Assembly: GCA_002099365.1 (NCBI GenBank)
Contig: MSED01000002.1
Span: 1,426,001-1,490,000, forward strand
Length of the DNA stretch: 64,000 nt
Origin: Phialophora verrucosa
Taxonomy: Eukaryota > Ascomycota > Eurotiomycetes > Chaetothyriales > Herpotrichiellaceae
Direction of reading: 5' to 3'
A model generated the notes under the pieces. That model saw nothing but the letters and a program-made list of their open reading frames with translations. It did no database searches and was not told where the DNA came from. A program made the position numbers and the translations under genes. Of the stretch, positions 55,295 through 64,000 are shown one piece after another. Each line of letters begins with the position of its first letter. The first letter of the stretch is position 1.

Positions 55295-56292
55295 ATGCCG
55301 CCGCGGGTATCGACTGCTGCGTCGAGCAGCATCTTTAATTGTTTGTTGTCCTTTACCTCTTTTTGGATTCATCCACTGACAATCATCTAGTGACCAGTCT
55401 CCTCCAGAGCTTGCCCTCTGCAACACGGAGTCAAGCACTGACAAAATGCTCAACATGCCTCTTCTCAACCACGGCTCCACTCGAAGCAAAGCGCGCGAAG
55501 AAACGAAAAGTCAGGAGGCATCTTGACCCTTACCGACTGGCCCAAGCACGGCAGCGCAAATCAGCCAACTTAGCGCGACAAAGGATCCTACAGGCCGAGC
55601 GCAAGCTGGAGGAGGGTGACCCCGTCAAGTCACGACCCACCCCTTTCATCAACTCGCTACAGCCGAACGCCCCAATCGCAACAATTCGAGAGTCCTACCT
55701 CAACTATTTCCTCAAGCCAGAAGACGTGCAGAAGACGCTCGAGCACTCCAGGTGGCTCACGGAGCCGCTGCCAGAATCCCACCAGCTCGTTGGAGCGGAA
55801 GAAAGGCTTGCCCAACGGATACAAGAACATGCAGCTTCCCATGAGAACGCCTCGAGGGCTTTGCTGGCCATCGCCTCGCTAGAAAACGCAAGCAGCAAGA
55901 ATCGTACCCAGATCAACATTCAGAGGTGCATTGAGGAGTTCGGCCGGCACAACACCGATGGAGTTTTAGCACCAGGGCTTCAAAGCAAGCAAACGGCCAA
56001 GAATGCGGACACAGGCGTGGAGGCGACTGCCGCTGCTAAGAGGATTGGAGCAGACACCGGGTCCTCCGAAGTGCAGATTGCGATTTTGACGGCAAAGATC
56101 AACATCCTGGCGAACAATCTGAAGGCGAACAAGGACAAGAACAACAAACGTCGACTGAGGATGATGGTACACAAGAGGCAGAAGTTGATGGCGTATCTCA
56201 GGAGGCAGGACAGAGGAGGCCCAAGGTGGCAGAATGTTGTTGAAAAGCTCGGTCTCAACGACGCCATGTGGAAAGGGGAGATCAGCTTGTAA
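55295..56292 (+). CDS. MRPS28: Mitochondrial small-subunit ribosomal protein uS15m
   Basis: Exons 55295-55340 and 55391-56292 give 315 aa. The first exon (MPPRVSTAASSSIFN) and the following Ser/Arg-rich residues (LLQSLPSATRSQALTKC) form a mitochondrial presequence. The frame 5' of exon 2 has only a TTG, so the splice (GTTTGT...CTAG, branch CTGAC) is preferred. The C-terminal S15 domain is clear: ADTGSSEVQIAILTAKINIL, KDKNNKRRLRMMVHKRQKLM, AYLRRQDRGGPRWQNVVEKL. The long N-terminal extension is usual for fungal uS15m (yeast Mrps28). It binds the small-subunit rRNA in the mitoribosome. It is convergent with the SDR gene, with 84 bp between stop codons. Confidence 0.92.
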
Positions 56293-56376
56293 AGTATCTT
56301 ATCCGAACAAAGCATTGTACAACCATGCCGCAAACTATGTCCTTATGTCGGTGGACACGAGTTTCCAATTCTGTCT

Positions 56377-57406
56377 TCAGCTCACGCCTCGCCCTCCGTC
56401 GACATCAAATGCCGCGCCAGTAATATACTCTGCCTCGTCCGACGCGAGGAAGCACACCATGTTCGCAACGTCAGCTGGTTGGCATACGCGACCAAGGGGA
56501 ATAGTTCCCAGCAACCTTGTGCGGCCTTCCGGTGTGTCCTGTCCCCCAAGGACTCTTCCAAGCCTGTTTGATATCAGCTGCCATGCTTTTCTCAAAACCA
56601 TTGAATAAGAGACACGGGGTACTTGCATTGCCGTTTCCCCAACTGCCGGTCGAATACAGTTGTACCTGATTCCGTCGACCGCATATTCGGCCGCGAGACC
56701 CTTTGTTGCCTGGGATAGCATCATTAGCAAGATGAACCCGTTCTCGCCCATGTTTCAAGGGCTGGAACCCACCACTGTCACTGCCCCTTTGCTACTCGCG
56801 TACCACACGAGATTCGGCCGCGGTCTGGGCTCACTAATACTGCTTAGATTGATGAACAAGCCTTTCTCTCCGCGCTCCTTCCACCACGGCACAATGACCT
56901 TCGTGCTCAGATACAGCGGCTTCACATTCACCCTGAAGACCCTGTCGAACTCATCCTCGGCCATCTCATGGCTCGGTCCGGCAAGATGCACCACGCCTGC
57001 ACAGTTGACCACCACATCTAGACGGTTGTCGCCCAGGGAAAGAGCGCTGGAGAGGATGTTCTGCCAGGACGCGAGCTGGGTTATGTCGGCTCTTATGGAG
57101 TCGACCCTGCCCGGATTCGAGGAGCAAAGGGAGACTGTCTCCTCGTTGGCGACTTCGTTGATATCGACGGCGAGGACTGTCGCAGACTCGGCCGTAAGCT
57201 TCTGGACGATCTGGAGGGCCGAACGTGTTAGATCTGCGTTATGTCTTGCTCTCGCGACCATTCACACAGAGGTCTATATTTCTTCCACCCCCAGCGAGCG
57301 ATGCCTCTCATCCTACACAAGAGCTGGCCATGGACTGACTTACACCTCTTCCGAACCCAGCTCCCGCACCAGTCACAACAATCACTTTCCCCGCAAGGCG
57401 GCCCAT
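56377..57406 (-). CDS. Short-chain dehydrogenase/reductase (classical SDR)
   Basis: Exons 57344-57406, 56773-57210, 56627-56709 and 56377-56563 give 256 aa, the standard length. NAD(P) motif TGAGAGFGRG (residues 12-21), VDIN after strand 2, VVNCAG, a catalytic Ser in INLSSISE, and YASSK as YxxxK are present. The third intron uses a GC donor (GCAAGT...CAG, 56564-56626). Splicing there gives GETAMLGRVLGGQDTPEGR, which keeps the usual spacing to the conserved IPLGR and the C-terminal GAAFDVDGG. Reading through instead adds about 21 residues that break the pattern. Family members oxidise or reduce alcohols, sugars or ketones; this one's substrate is unknown. No pathway partners are adjacent. Confidence 0.9.
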
Positions 57407-58219
57407 GACGACTTTCACGATTGTAAGGTCCGAGCGGACAGAGATAGGTCACAAGGTAACTACAGGAAATCGATGATGCTGGCTGTTGGCCGTGAAACGG
57501 GATTGTGGCAGAAAATCTCGGACGAGCAGAACCGGGGTTAAAGAGCAACGAGTCTCCTGGAGACTGGGACACTACGTAGGGGCTTGGTTTCTCATACTTT
57601 TATGTCTTGAACAACCTCGTATTAACCACAGAGTACTCGTACCTCCAGTAGGTTACTCCGCTCTTTGAAAAAGTTTGTTGCCCTTTGTCCGTAGCATGTT
57701 GCGGAGAAATATGACCGAGGGAGCACGAGCGGGGAGGGGGCCGGGTTACACAACACGATGTACGTCCTCACTCTTCACACATTGTCCATATTGCACGGTG
57801 CCTTGCCGACAATTTACAAGTCTAAGCATAGGCTGGACATGAATGTGTTGTAGACAAATCACCTGTAGGTGTGTGCTGGTCTGGTCGCAGCGGTATGGCC
57901 TTCTCTGAGGACAGTGCCCTGTTTCCCGTCCGCATCTCCCTGGGGTATCTGAGCAACATACTGGTTGGGTATGTACCGTAATCATATGTACGCACGGGCG
58001 CCGAATAGATATACCACGCGGGCCGAGGGAGAGATAGAAACTTGGCCCGGGAGAGGACGAACGCCATCCTTGAATGCATGTCTGTCTCTCTGTGTGGCTA
58101 TGCGACTGCTGTCTACTTCAACCATCAGCTTACCCCTTTCACGGAGTGGCCCCCTAACGCCCGTCTTCGAGATCTCATTGATGATGTCGCGATCTTGATA
58201 CGGAGAGGGGGGAGGGCCT
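57407..58219. other. Intergenic, SDR / cyclophilin
   Basis: About 0.8 kb: the SDR promoter and the 3' side of the cyclophilin gene. A GTACTCGTA word is at 57633-57641. No other gene is recognised. Confidence 0.45.
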
Positions 58220-59389
58220 CTACATCTCTCCACATTCGACTATCCTAACGTCTAGGACGGGCCGCTCCCCGGAGCCTCGCCCACCTGGCCCCGCGGTCCT
58301 CGTGTTCTCAATCATCCTGACCACGCGGATACTTTCACCGCCGTCGTCCTCTTCGCCCAACACTTGTCCGAAGACGACATGTTTGTTGTCCAGCCAGGGT
58401 GTCGCCGCGCAGGTGATGAAGAATTGGCAGCCGTTGGTGTTGGGGCCGGAATTGGCCATGGAGAGGAGATAGGGGCTGTTGGGAAGTTTCATTAGAATGG
58501 AAGGGGGAGCAGGAGGGGAGCAGGAGGTGGCGCGACAGAAAGGTACCATGCAAAGGGATAACCAGTAAGGACACGGTCATGGGGCATTGACTTGGACTCA
58601 CCGGGTGTGTTTGATGGCAAAGGATTCATCCGCAAAGGCCGCGTTGTTGTAGATTGAGGTTGAGCCCGTGCCGTCGCTGTGGAGGAAGTCGCCTCCTTGG
58701 ATCATGAAGTTCTTGATCTAACGCGTGGGGGGAGAATTAGCCACTCATACTGGGGGGAGGAGCAGGAGGAGGAGGAGGAGGAGGAGGAGAGGAAAATAGT
58801 GAATGATAGTCTGCAACTTTATGTCGCGTGTGTTGCTCCGAGAGGGTGCTCTCTCTTTGCAGTAATCAAACTCAGAGACAGATACAGACACTTCTGTGAC
58901 TGGTCATAGAGTGACCAGGCTGTCTAAGCCGTCGTCTGCTTTCCAGCATCGTTCTAGCTGTTCTCCTGCACTTGCATGACTTACCACACGATGGAACTTA
59001 CTCCCCTTGTATCCTATCGGTTTCCCACCCGGGCCTCTATGCTCGCCGGTGCAGAATTGGCGGAAATTCTCTGCCGTCCTGGGCACCGCGTTGGCGAAGA
59101 GGTGCATTTTTATTCGACCGAGAGGTTCACCTGTAATGGCGTGTTAGTAAAAGAATGTGAAAGGAAAAGAGCGTCAGGATGAGAGTGATTTGCAGGTCAC
59201 TTGGATTTGATCAGGCGCAGGGCGGAGCAGGGTGTTTCGGTGTCCTGATCTCTGAACAGACATTCCGGACATTGACGGTACGTTGTTTCTTCGCGTGGAT
59301 ATTCAGGACTTACCACCAAGCTGGACATCAAAGAACACGATCGGCTCGCCCACTCCTGGTTTGGGCACTGGAATCTTGCTTGTCGCCAT
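58220..59389 (-). CDS. Cyclophilin-type peptidyl-prolyl isomerase, PPIH-like
   Basis: Exons 59314-59389, 58985-59130, 58602-58717 and 58220-58475 give 197 aa. A short leader (MATSKIPVPKPGVGEPIVFF) precedes the cyclophilin fold: LGRIKMHLFANAVPRTAENF, RQFCTGEHRGPGGKPIGYKG, KFHRVIKNFMIQGGDFLHSD, LLSMANSGPNTNGCQFFIT, and ATPWLDNKHVVFG with the Trp linked to cyclosporin binding. The leader and the ending ERPVLDVRIVECGEM recall the U4/U6 snRNP cyclophilin (PPIH/USA-CyP) of fungi. It has a small acidic insertion (VLGEEDDGGES) before the last helix. It catalyses proline cis-trans isomerisation and is probably nuclear with the tri-snRNP. Intron 2 (267 nt) is long and contains a purine-rich tract on the plus strand. 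Confidence 0.9.
58751..58795. repeat. GGA/GAG trinucleotide tract inside cyclophilin intron 2
   Basis: About 45 bases of nearly pure GGAGGA repeats on the plus strand, so a CCT-rich polypyrimidine run in the transcript. It lies within the 58718-58984 intron. It may affect splicing or simply be a microsatellite. Confidence 0.7.
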
Positions 59390-59738
59390 ATTAAACAGTC
59401 TCGACGTGGGTAAGGGGAGTGAAGTAATTAGTTGACATGAATGAGTTGTGATATTTGTGGTCGATGAAGAATTCTGTGGAGAACGCGAGGCTGCGGTGGC
59501 AAGGGATCATCACCAGCAGGGTAGCAACAACGATACTGCTTCTCCGACAGGGGCTCTTCTAGGAGTGGCACATGGAGTGACGGTGTTCTCTGTTCATATA
59601 TATACAATCATTACTCGTCACCTCATAGCTATGGAGTATAAATCGTGGCCGTGTCACTTCAGTCCCTATCCGCAAAAAGACATAGACAAAGATCCTCAGC
59701 GCCTATGTTTATCCAAAGAGACTCATCGACCACATGAA
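59390..59738. other. Cyclophilin upstream region
   Basis: 349 bp containing the cyclophilin promoter and the 3' side of the next minus-strand gene. No gene. Confidence 0.45.
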
Positions 59739-60926
59739 TTAATAAGCGGTAATATCGTTGCCCCTATCCTCCCTCTTCCAAAACTTGAATCCTTTCTTCT
59801 TCCTTGGTTCAATTGACTCGAGCGGCGGTGGTATGGTGTATGGCACTGGTGTCGACTGTACCGCCTCGTTCGAGTGGAATCTGGACTCAGGAATCTCCCC
59901 TATCTTCGTACTGGCGGTCATGAAAGTCATGGTTGATGTAGGCCGAATTCGACGTTGTATTGGCAAGGGCCGGCTTTCAATAGGGACTTTCGGTGGCCGA
60001 GCCGGAGGTTCTTGGGGAGTAGGTCTCTCGATACTAGTTTGCATACTTTCGAAGAAATCGGCGGGCATTATGAGCATGCTGGGCTCTCTCCGGGGTCGAG
60101 GATACTCAGTTGAATCATGCCTGGCAGAGGCCTTACTCCCCTCGACACGGCCTTTAGCGCTCTGGGGCACTGATTTTGAAGGGCTGCTGTGCGCTTCATC
60201 ACCCTTGGTCTTTTTCCGATCTGGGCTTCGAGAGAACGACTTTACTATGGCAGAATCAGACTTGGACCGCCGATGATTGTCGCCAAGCTCTGTCCGAGCC
60301 TTTCTCGCACTGGCTCCAGATACCACTGACGACCCGCTCTTGGATCTGACCCAGCCGCCGCGGACCAACAGTGGTGTCGGAGGCGGCCGCGTCGTCTGTT
60401 TTGATGTTGCCGACGAACTAGAATGTCGTTCCTTGCGACTGTGCTTTTCACCGGCCTTCCGGGTGTCTCTCTCCTCGAGAGCTAGTCTTGATGGCGAGGC
60501 TAGGCTGAGGCGTGAGCTTAGCTGTGCAAGGGCCGCCATGGTGTCGACAGCTGCAGTCTCGGACAGGCTGTACAATGCCCGCTGGGACGTGGAGCGTGTT
60601 TTGGAATCCCCGGACAGAGCATGGTTGATCAGATTGATTAGTCCGGTATTGAGGACCAGGAGAGTATGAGCCAGGCTGGACTGCGCTGGGCCATCTCCGA
60701 GTTCAAATTGGCGGCCGAACTTGGCCACCTGCTGGTCGTACTCTTGTCTGATCTCGACTGGCCGTTTCTTTAAGGAGTGTCGCAACCATTCTTCTTCCTC
60801 TTCTGGACGAGGTAGTCTTGCATTACTCTTCCGCTTTTTCCCGCTCAGCCGCTGAAATATGTCCAGCCCACTACCGAACGCCGAGATGATTGAGGTTATC
60901 ACCGATGCTACATCAATTCCACCCAT
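59739..60926 (-). CDS. Conserved-looking fungal protein of unknown function
   Basis: A single-exon 395-aa protein. A hydrophobic, possibly amphipathic N-terminus (ASVITSIISAFGSGLDIFQR) is followed by basic residues (GKKRKSNAR). A helical region comes next (residues about 40-140; EEEEEWLRHSLKKRPVEIRQ, LLVLNTGLINLINHALSG). The rest is Ser/Arg/Pro-rich and disordered (SRKERHSSSSATSK, PTPQEPPARPPKVP) and ends in a basic aromatic patch (RKKKGFKFWKRED). I do not recognise a family; the N-terminal layout resembles other fungal hypotheticals with a short hydrophobic N-terminus. A membrane-associated adaptor is one guess. Confidence 0.72.
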   Translation of the reverse strand: MGGIDVASVITSIISAFGSGLDIFQRLSGKKRKSNARLPRPEEEEEWLRHSLKKRPVEIRQEYDQQVAKFGRQFELGDGPAQSSLAHTLLVLNTGLINLINHALSGDSKTRSTSQRALYSLSETAAVDTMAALAQLSSRLSLASPSRLALEERDTRKAGEKHSRKERHSSSSATSKQTTRPPPTPLLVRGGWVRSKSGSSVVSGASARKARTELGDNHRRSKSDSAIVKSFSRSPDRKKTKGDEAHSSPSKSVPQSAKGRVEGSKASARHDSTEYPRPRREPSMLIMPADFFESMQTSIERPTPQEPPARPPKVPIESRPLPIQRRIRPTSTMTFMTASTKIGEIPESRFHSNEAVQSTPVPYTIPPPLESIEPRKKKGFKFWKREDRGNDITAY

Positions 60927-61819
60927 GCTGATGGGCTGGTGCGGGGTCTTCGAGTTACAAGATGAACTTCGCTATCATATAGTCTTAAGAATGAAGAGCG
61001 AAGGTCCGAGACTTTCAACAAGTGTGTCAAGACACACCTATGACGACTAATACGCTGGTGAAGGCGTTTGAGATGATGAAGCGAGGGCGTAGCGGAAGTT
61101 CAGAATGAGAAGGCAACGTTAGGACAACGCCCGGGTGTGATACCTATAAACTCACCTCTCACTTCCTGACCTCTTGAGACCCTGCATGTGCTTGTCCAAA
61201 GCTTCGAATAGCAGTTGCAGAAGGTCTCGGTCCAATAATGTGTTCCTGCATTGCATTTTGGGACGGTTGAGGGGAACAGCCGTCGGCTTCCAAGGAAAAG
61301 GTGGGAATCGCAACGATACTGATACATGAGTGGCAGGAGATACCGGGCGCTGCAGCAAGGATGACTGGGGCGCATGTTCCAGGCGCTTGCAGACTCGAGC
61401 TTGGTCGAATCGACGCACACGGGCGCAAAGACAGAAACATACGTGCAGAAATGGCGTTGGTATGCGCCTCTTGGTAGGCTCTGAGAAAGCCAAATGAATC
61501 ATCAAGCATGCAAAGGCGGAATATTGTGAGTGATGAGAGAGGACAAAATATTGCAACAGGCAGAAAAGGTGCCCCCGCACCCGCCCACGCGCCTTGGCTT
61601 CTAGGCGACGCCTAGTACTGTACTCCTTCCGGTTAAAGGCCGTCCCCGCCAAACATTCAAACTGCGCAGCCGTTGTCGACCCCGTTCGGACTGTTGAAGA
61701 TTGTTTGCTTCGGCCGCCAACATCGAATCACTCGAGTCTCTGGCATTGTGCAGTACAGCTTGGTGCGCCCGACCCATAAAACTTGAGAGCACGTCTGTGC
61801 TCAAGGCTTGTTTGTCACA
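60927..61819. other. Divergent intergenic, 395-aa protein / GPALPP protein
   Basis: 893 bp between start codons. One 166-codon frame on the minus strand (61152-61652) has no family motif and is not supported. Confidence 0.45.
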
Positions 61820-62811
61820 ATGCCCGCCGTCGGCCCTCATCTCCCACCCGACCTGCAAAAGCGCAAGAGGGACGACGATCAGGACGACGAAGGGAATACC
61901 TCAGAGTCTTCCACTGGCCCTTCGCCACCTGCCCGACATGAGCAACAGACAGCGGCTTCAACCACGAAGCGAGCCCGAGTTATAGGCCCGGCTCCTCCTC
62001 CAGCACCCTTAGACGAACGTCCTGTCTCAAGTGACACACGCCTTGCGAGTGATGCGGAGTCCGACAGCGACGATGATGCCTACGGCCCAAGTCTCCCCCC
62101 TGCCAATGGCACTGCTGCGGAATCCTCGATGCCCTCTTCTAGAGGAGCCCAGATGCCAGCACCTGCGGCGTCTGCAGCACCGCTAAAGCGCGACGAGTGG
62201 ATGACGACTGCACCCTCAAGTGGCGACTGGTCTTCGCGAGTGGACCCAACAAAACTGAAGAATCGTAAATTCAATACTGGAAGGGGAGCCAAGGCTCCTT
62301 CCCGGCCTGGAGAGAGTGGCGGAGATTCCTCATGGCACGAAACGCCCGAGCAGAAGCAGGCGAGATTGAAGAGGGAGGTCATGGGTATACAAGCCACTAC
62401 CACATCGGCAGCACCTCCGAAATCGGGTTCAGGAAGCGTCTCACACGACGATGGCATGGCGAAAAGAATGAAGGAATACAATGTAGGTCTTATTCTCGCC
62501 CACTCACGACTGTGCCCTCTTCCTACGGACAACCTTTCAGCTCTTACGTCGTCCCATCACCAGGTCTTTGCTCTCATTGCTACGTTTTTTCATGCTGACC
62601 CCCGCGCCAGGAAGCCCGACGCGGACCGTCACTCTATGCCAGCCATACCTCCTCTCAGGACAAGCCCCTAGACGATGATCCCAGTGCTCGCGCCTTTGAT
62701 CGGGAAAAGGACATCGGCTCGGGATCAGCAATCAGCGCCACTAAGCGCAGGGAGATGGTCAAGAAGGCCACCGATTTCTCATCGAGGTTCGAAAAGGCGA
62801 GGTATTTGTGA
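61820..62811 (+). CDS. GPALPP-motif / DUF3752 protein
   Basis: Exons 61820-62482 and 62611-62811 (GTAGGT...CAG) give 287 aa. The sequence is disordered and charged with the family's short motifs: MPAVGPHLPPDLQKRKRDDD, RVIGPAPPPAPLDE, AYGPSLPP. These are followed by KRDEWMTTAPSSGDWSSRVD, WHETPEQKQARLKREVMG, and a C-terminal block LDDDPSARAFDREKDIG then KRREMVKKATDFSSRFEKAR. The human relative is GPALPP1, a protein of unclear role sometimes associated with the spliceosome. Nuclear location is likely from the basic stretches. Function is not established. Confidence 0.88.
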
Positions 62812-64000
62812 GATGATATGTTTACTGTCCGATCTCGGTCATGCTCCCGAGCGGCCCGTCTTCATGACTCCTCTTTACGCTCCGGCTTGCCGTTGGGTTT
62901 CGATACGTTCGATGTCCTAATCATAGGCGACGAAGAGCGATGATGACGATGAATGAGCCAATCCTCGTGACTGACGAGAAGGAAAGGGAAAAGGGTAGGG
63001 GAGCTTCCCACCCTGGTTTCCTGTTTGTTGAAGACCTCGCCTTCACCGTCGGCGAAGGACGTCGCTAGGAGGCTGAGGTTCTACACCGTGGCAATCAGGA
63101 GGAAAAGACGCACATTACATATCTGCCGGAGTCGCGGATGGCGGTGAACACATGGAAGAACCAAAACGACCACGAGGTCGACGTGGCCGCTGGTGCTCCG
63201 CTTGTCGGTAATATCAGGCTCTAGCAGCAAATCCCGCCGCTACAACGGCCCACCTCCGGCTCAATCAGGAAGTCACCACGAGGCATTTCTCTCGCCAATT
63301 TCTCAGCCAGTTAACTGAACACAGCAATAACCCTTTCGGACACTGTGCAACATCCATAGCATCGTCACCCCTTTCTGCAATCGTCTGGATCCAAGATCAC
63401 CTCCACAAATATTCGCGACTTCGACACAAATTGAGGACCGTCTTCCACGCAAAACAAGCACTCTCACTTTCATGAGACGAGCCGGTCCCGCTGCACTATC
63501 GGCGGGCCTCCAGCTAAATGATCAACCGGTCAGATTCCGGATTGACGGCATGGGTTTCCCATGCATAGCGCCTCCGAGTGTGGAAACCACTTCGCCTTTT
63601 CTGTTCCACGCCCGACGGCAAACACAAGCTGGAGCCAAGTCTCGCCGACCGAGGCTACTTGCTATCGAAACCTTTACAACCTGCTCCTAAATCGCCCCCT
63701 TTAGGGCTGACAGCTCATAACTACCTGCCTTTTTCGATTAGCATAATCTTCAAAGGTTCCTGTTGTCACTGAGCCGTGGCTCTGGATTGCCGTCGTTCGT
63801 GGCCGGCCATGGTGTGCGCCACATATGGCTCCTCTGCCACTGAAACTCGAAGTGCCTTGCTACGCCGTCCAATCCGGTATTTGCAACGCCAAGGAATCGA
63901 CGCGCCATCATCAAAGGCGGATTCGATATCATTGCAGGGCGTGCCAGGGTCAGGGGCTCGCTACAAGGTACCTTCAGCCCGCGATGCAAGCCACGACTCG
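62812..64000. other. Right-hand end of the window, no recognised gene
   Basis: About 1.2 kb. The first part is the 3' side of the GPALPP gene. Short frames at 63472-63690 and 63750-63989 show no family motif and may be shadows or parts of genes beyond the window. Confidence 0.4.

Noticed and set aside
61152..61652. 166-codon minus-strand frame in a divergent promoter
   Set aside because: No family pattern, Cys/Arg-rich shadow composition, and it occupies the promoter space of two real genes.
1..64000. CRISPR arrays, bacterial operons, insertion sequences or integrated virus
   Set aside because: No direct-repeat/spacer pattern, transposase, reverse transcriptase or capsid-like frame was seen. 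The gene structures are fungal.

Overview
The window is nuclear DNA of a filamentous ascomycete (Pezizomycotina). The signs are short spliceosomal introns (about 42-267 nt) with GTRNGT-like donors and CTRAY branch points, an ARO1 pentafunctional polypeptide, an Asp f 4-type secreted protein, Zn2Cys6 and C2H2 regulators, a divergent H4-H3 pair, and GC-rich genes separated by long intergenic stretches. A dothideomycete is my best guess, but the sequence does not prove it. Nothing in it looks bacterial, viral or plasmid-borne.

Layout. 1-2 kb: a secreted Asp f 4-like protein. 2-4.2 kb: minisatellite-like repeats. 4.3-5.9 kb: a Fungal_trans_2-like regulator without a zinc cluster. 5.9-13.8 kb: a gene desert with an AT-rich island. 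13.8-15.5 kb: a C2H2 factor of the Rpn4 type. 15.5-20 kb: a second desert. 20-30 kb: a dense housekeeping block (histones H4 and H3, an Mpv17/PMP22 protein, exonuclease V, a membrane-anchored DUF3445/HDOD protein, ALG9). 30.4-34.1 kb: a paralogue of the 4.3-kb regulator and a seven-exon epoxide hydrolase. 35.3-35.8 kb: a possible HET-domain relic. 36.3-44 kb: NAF1 and ARO1, convergent. 44.5-49.7 kb: a Zn2Cys6 factor and an enolase-superfamily sugar-acid dehydratase. 50.8-62.8 kb: a four-TM protein of unknown function, RPS0 and mitochondrial uS15 (divergent), an SDR, a cyclophilin H-like PPIase, an unknown 395-aa protein and a GPALPP/DUF3752 protein. 62.8-64 kb: nothing recognisable.

How the genes relate. 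There is no clear biosynthetic cluster. Ribosome biogenesis and translation (NAF1, RPS0, uS15m), chromatin (H3/H4), N-glycosylation (ALG9), aromatic amino-acid synthesis (ARO1), mitochondrial maintenance (EXO5, Mpv17) and splicing (cyclophilin H, perhaps GPALPP) sit beside accessory genes. The most suggestive functional pair is the sugar-acid dehydratase and the adjacent Zn2Cys6 factor. The two zinc-cluster-less regulators 25 kb apart are clear paralogues.

Multi-exon models were built by hand from splice signals, reading phase and remembered family patterns. No alignment or RNA evidence was available. Each listed exon set sums to a whole number of codons.
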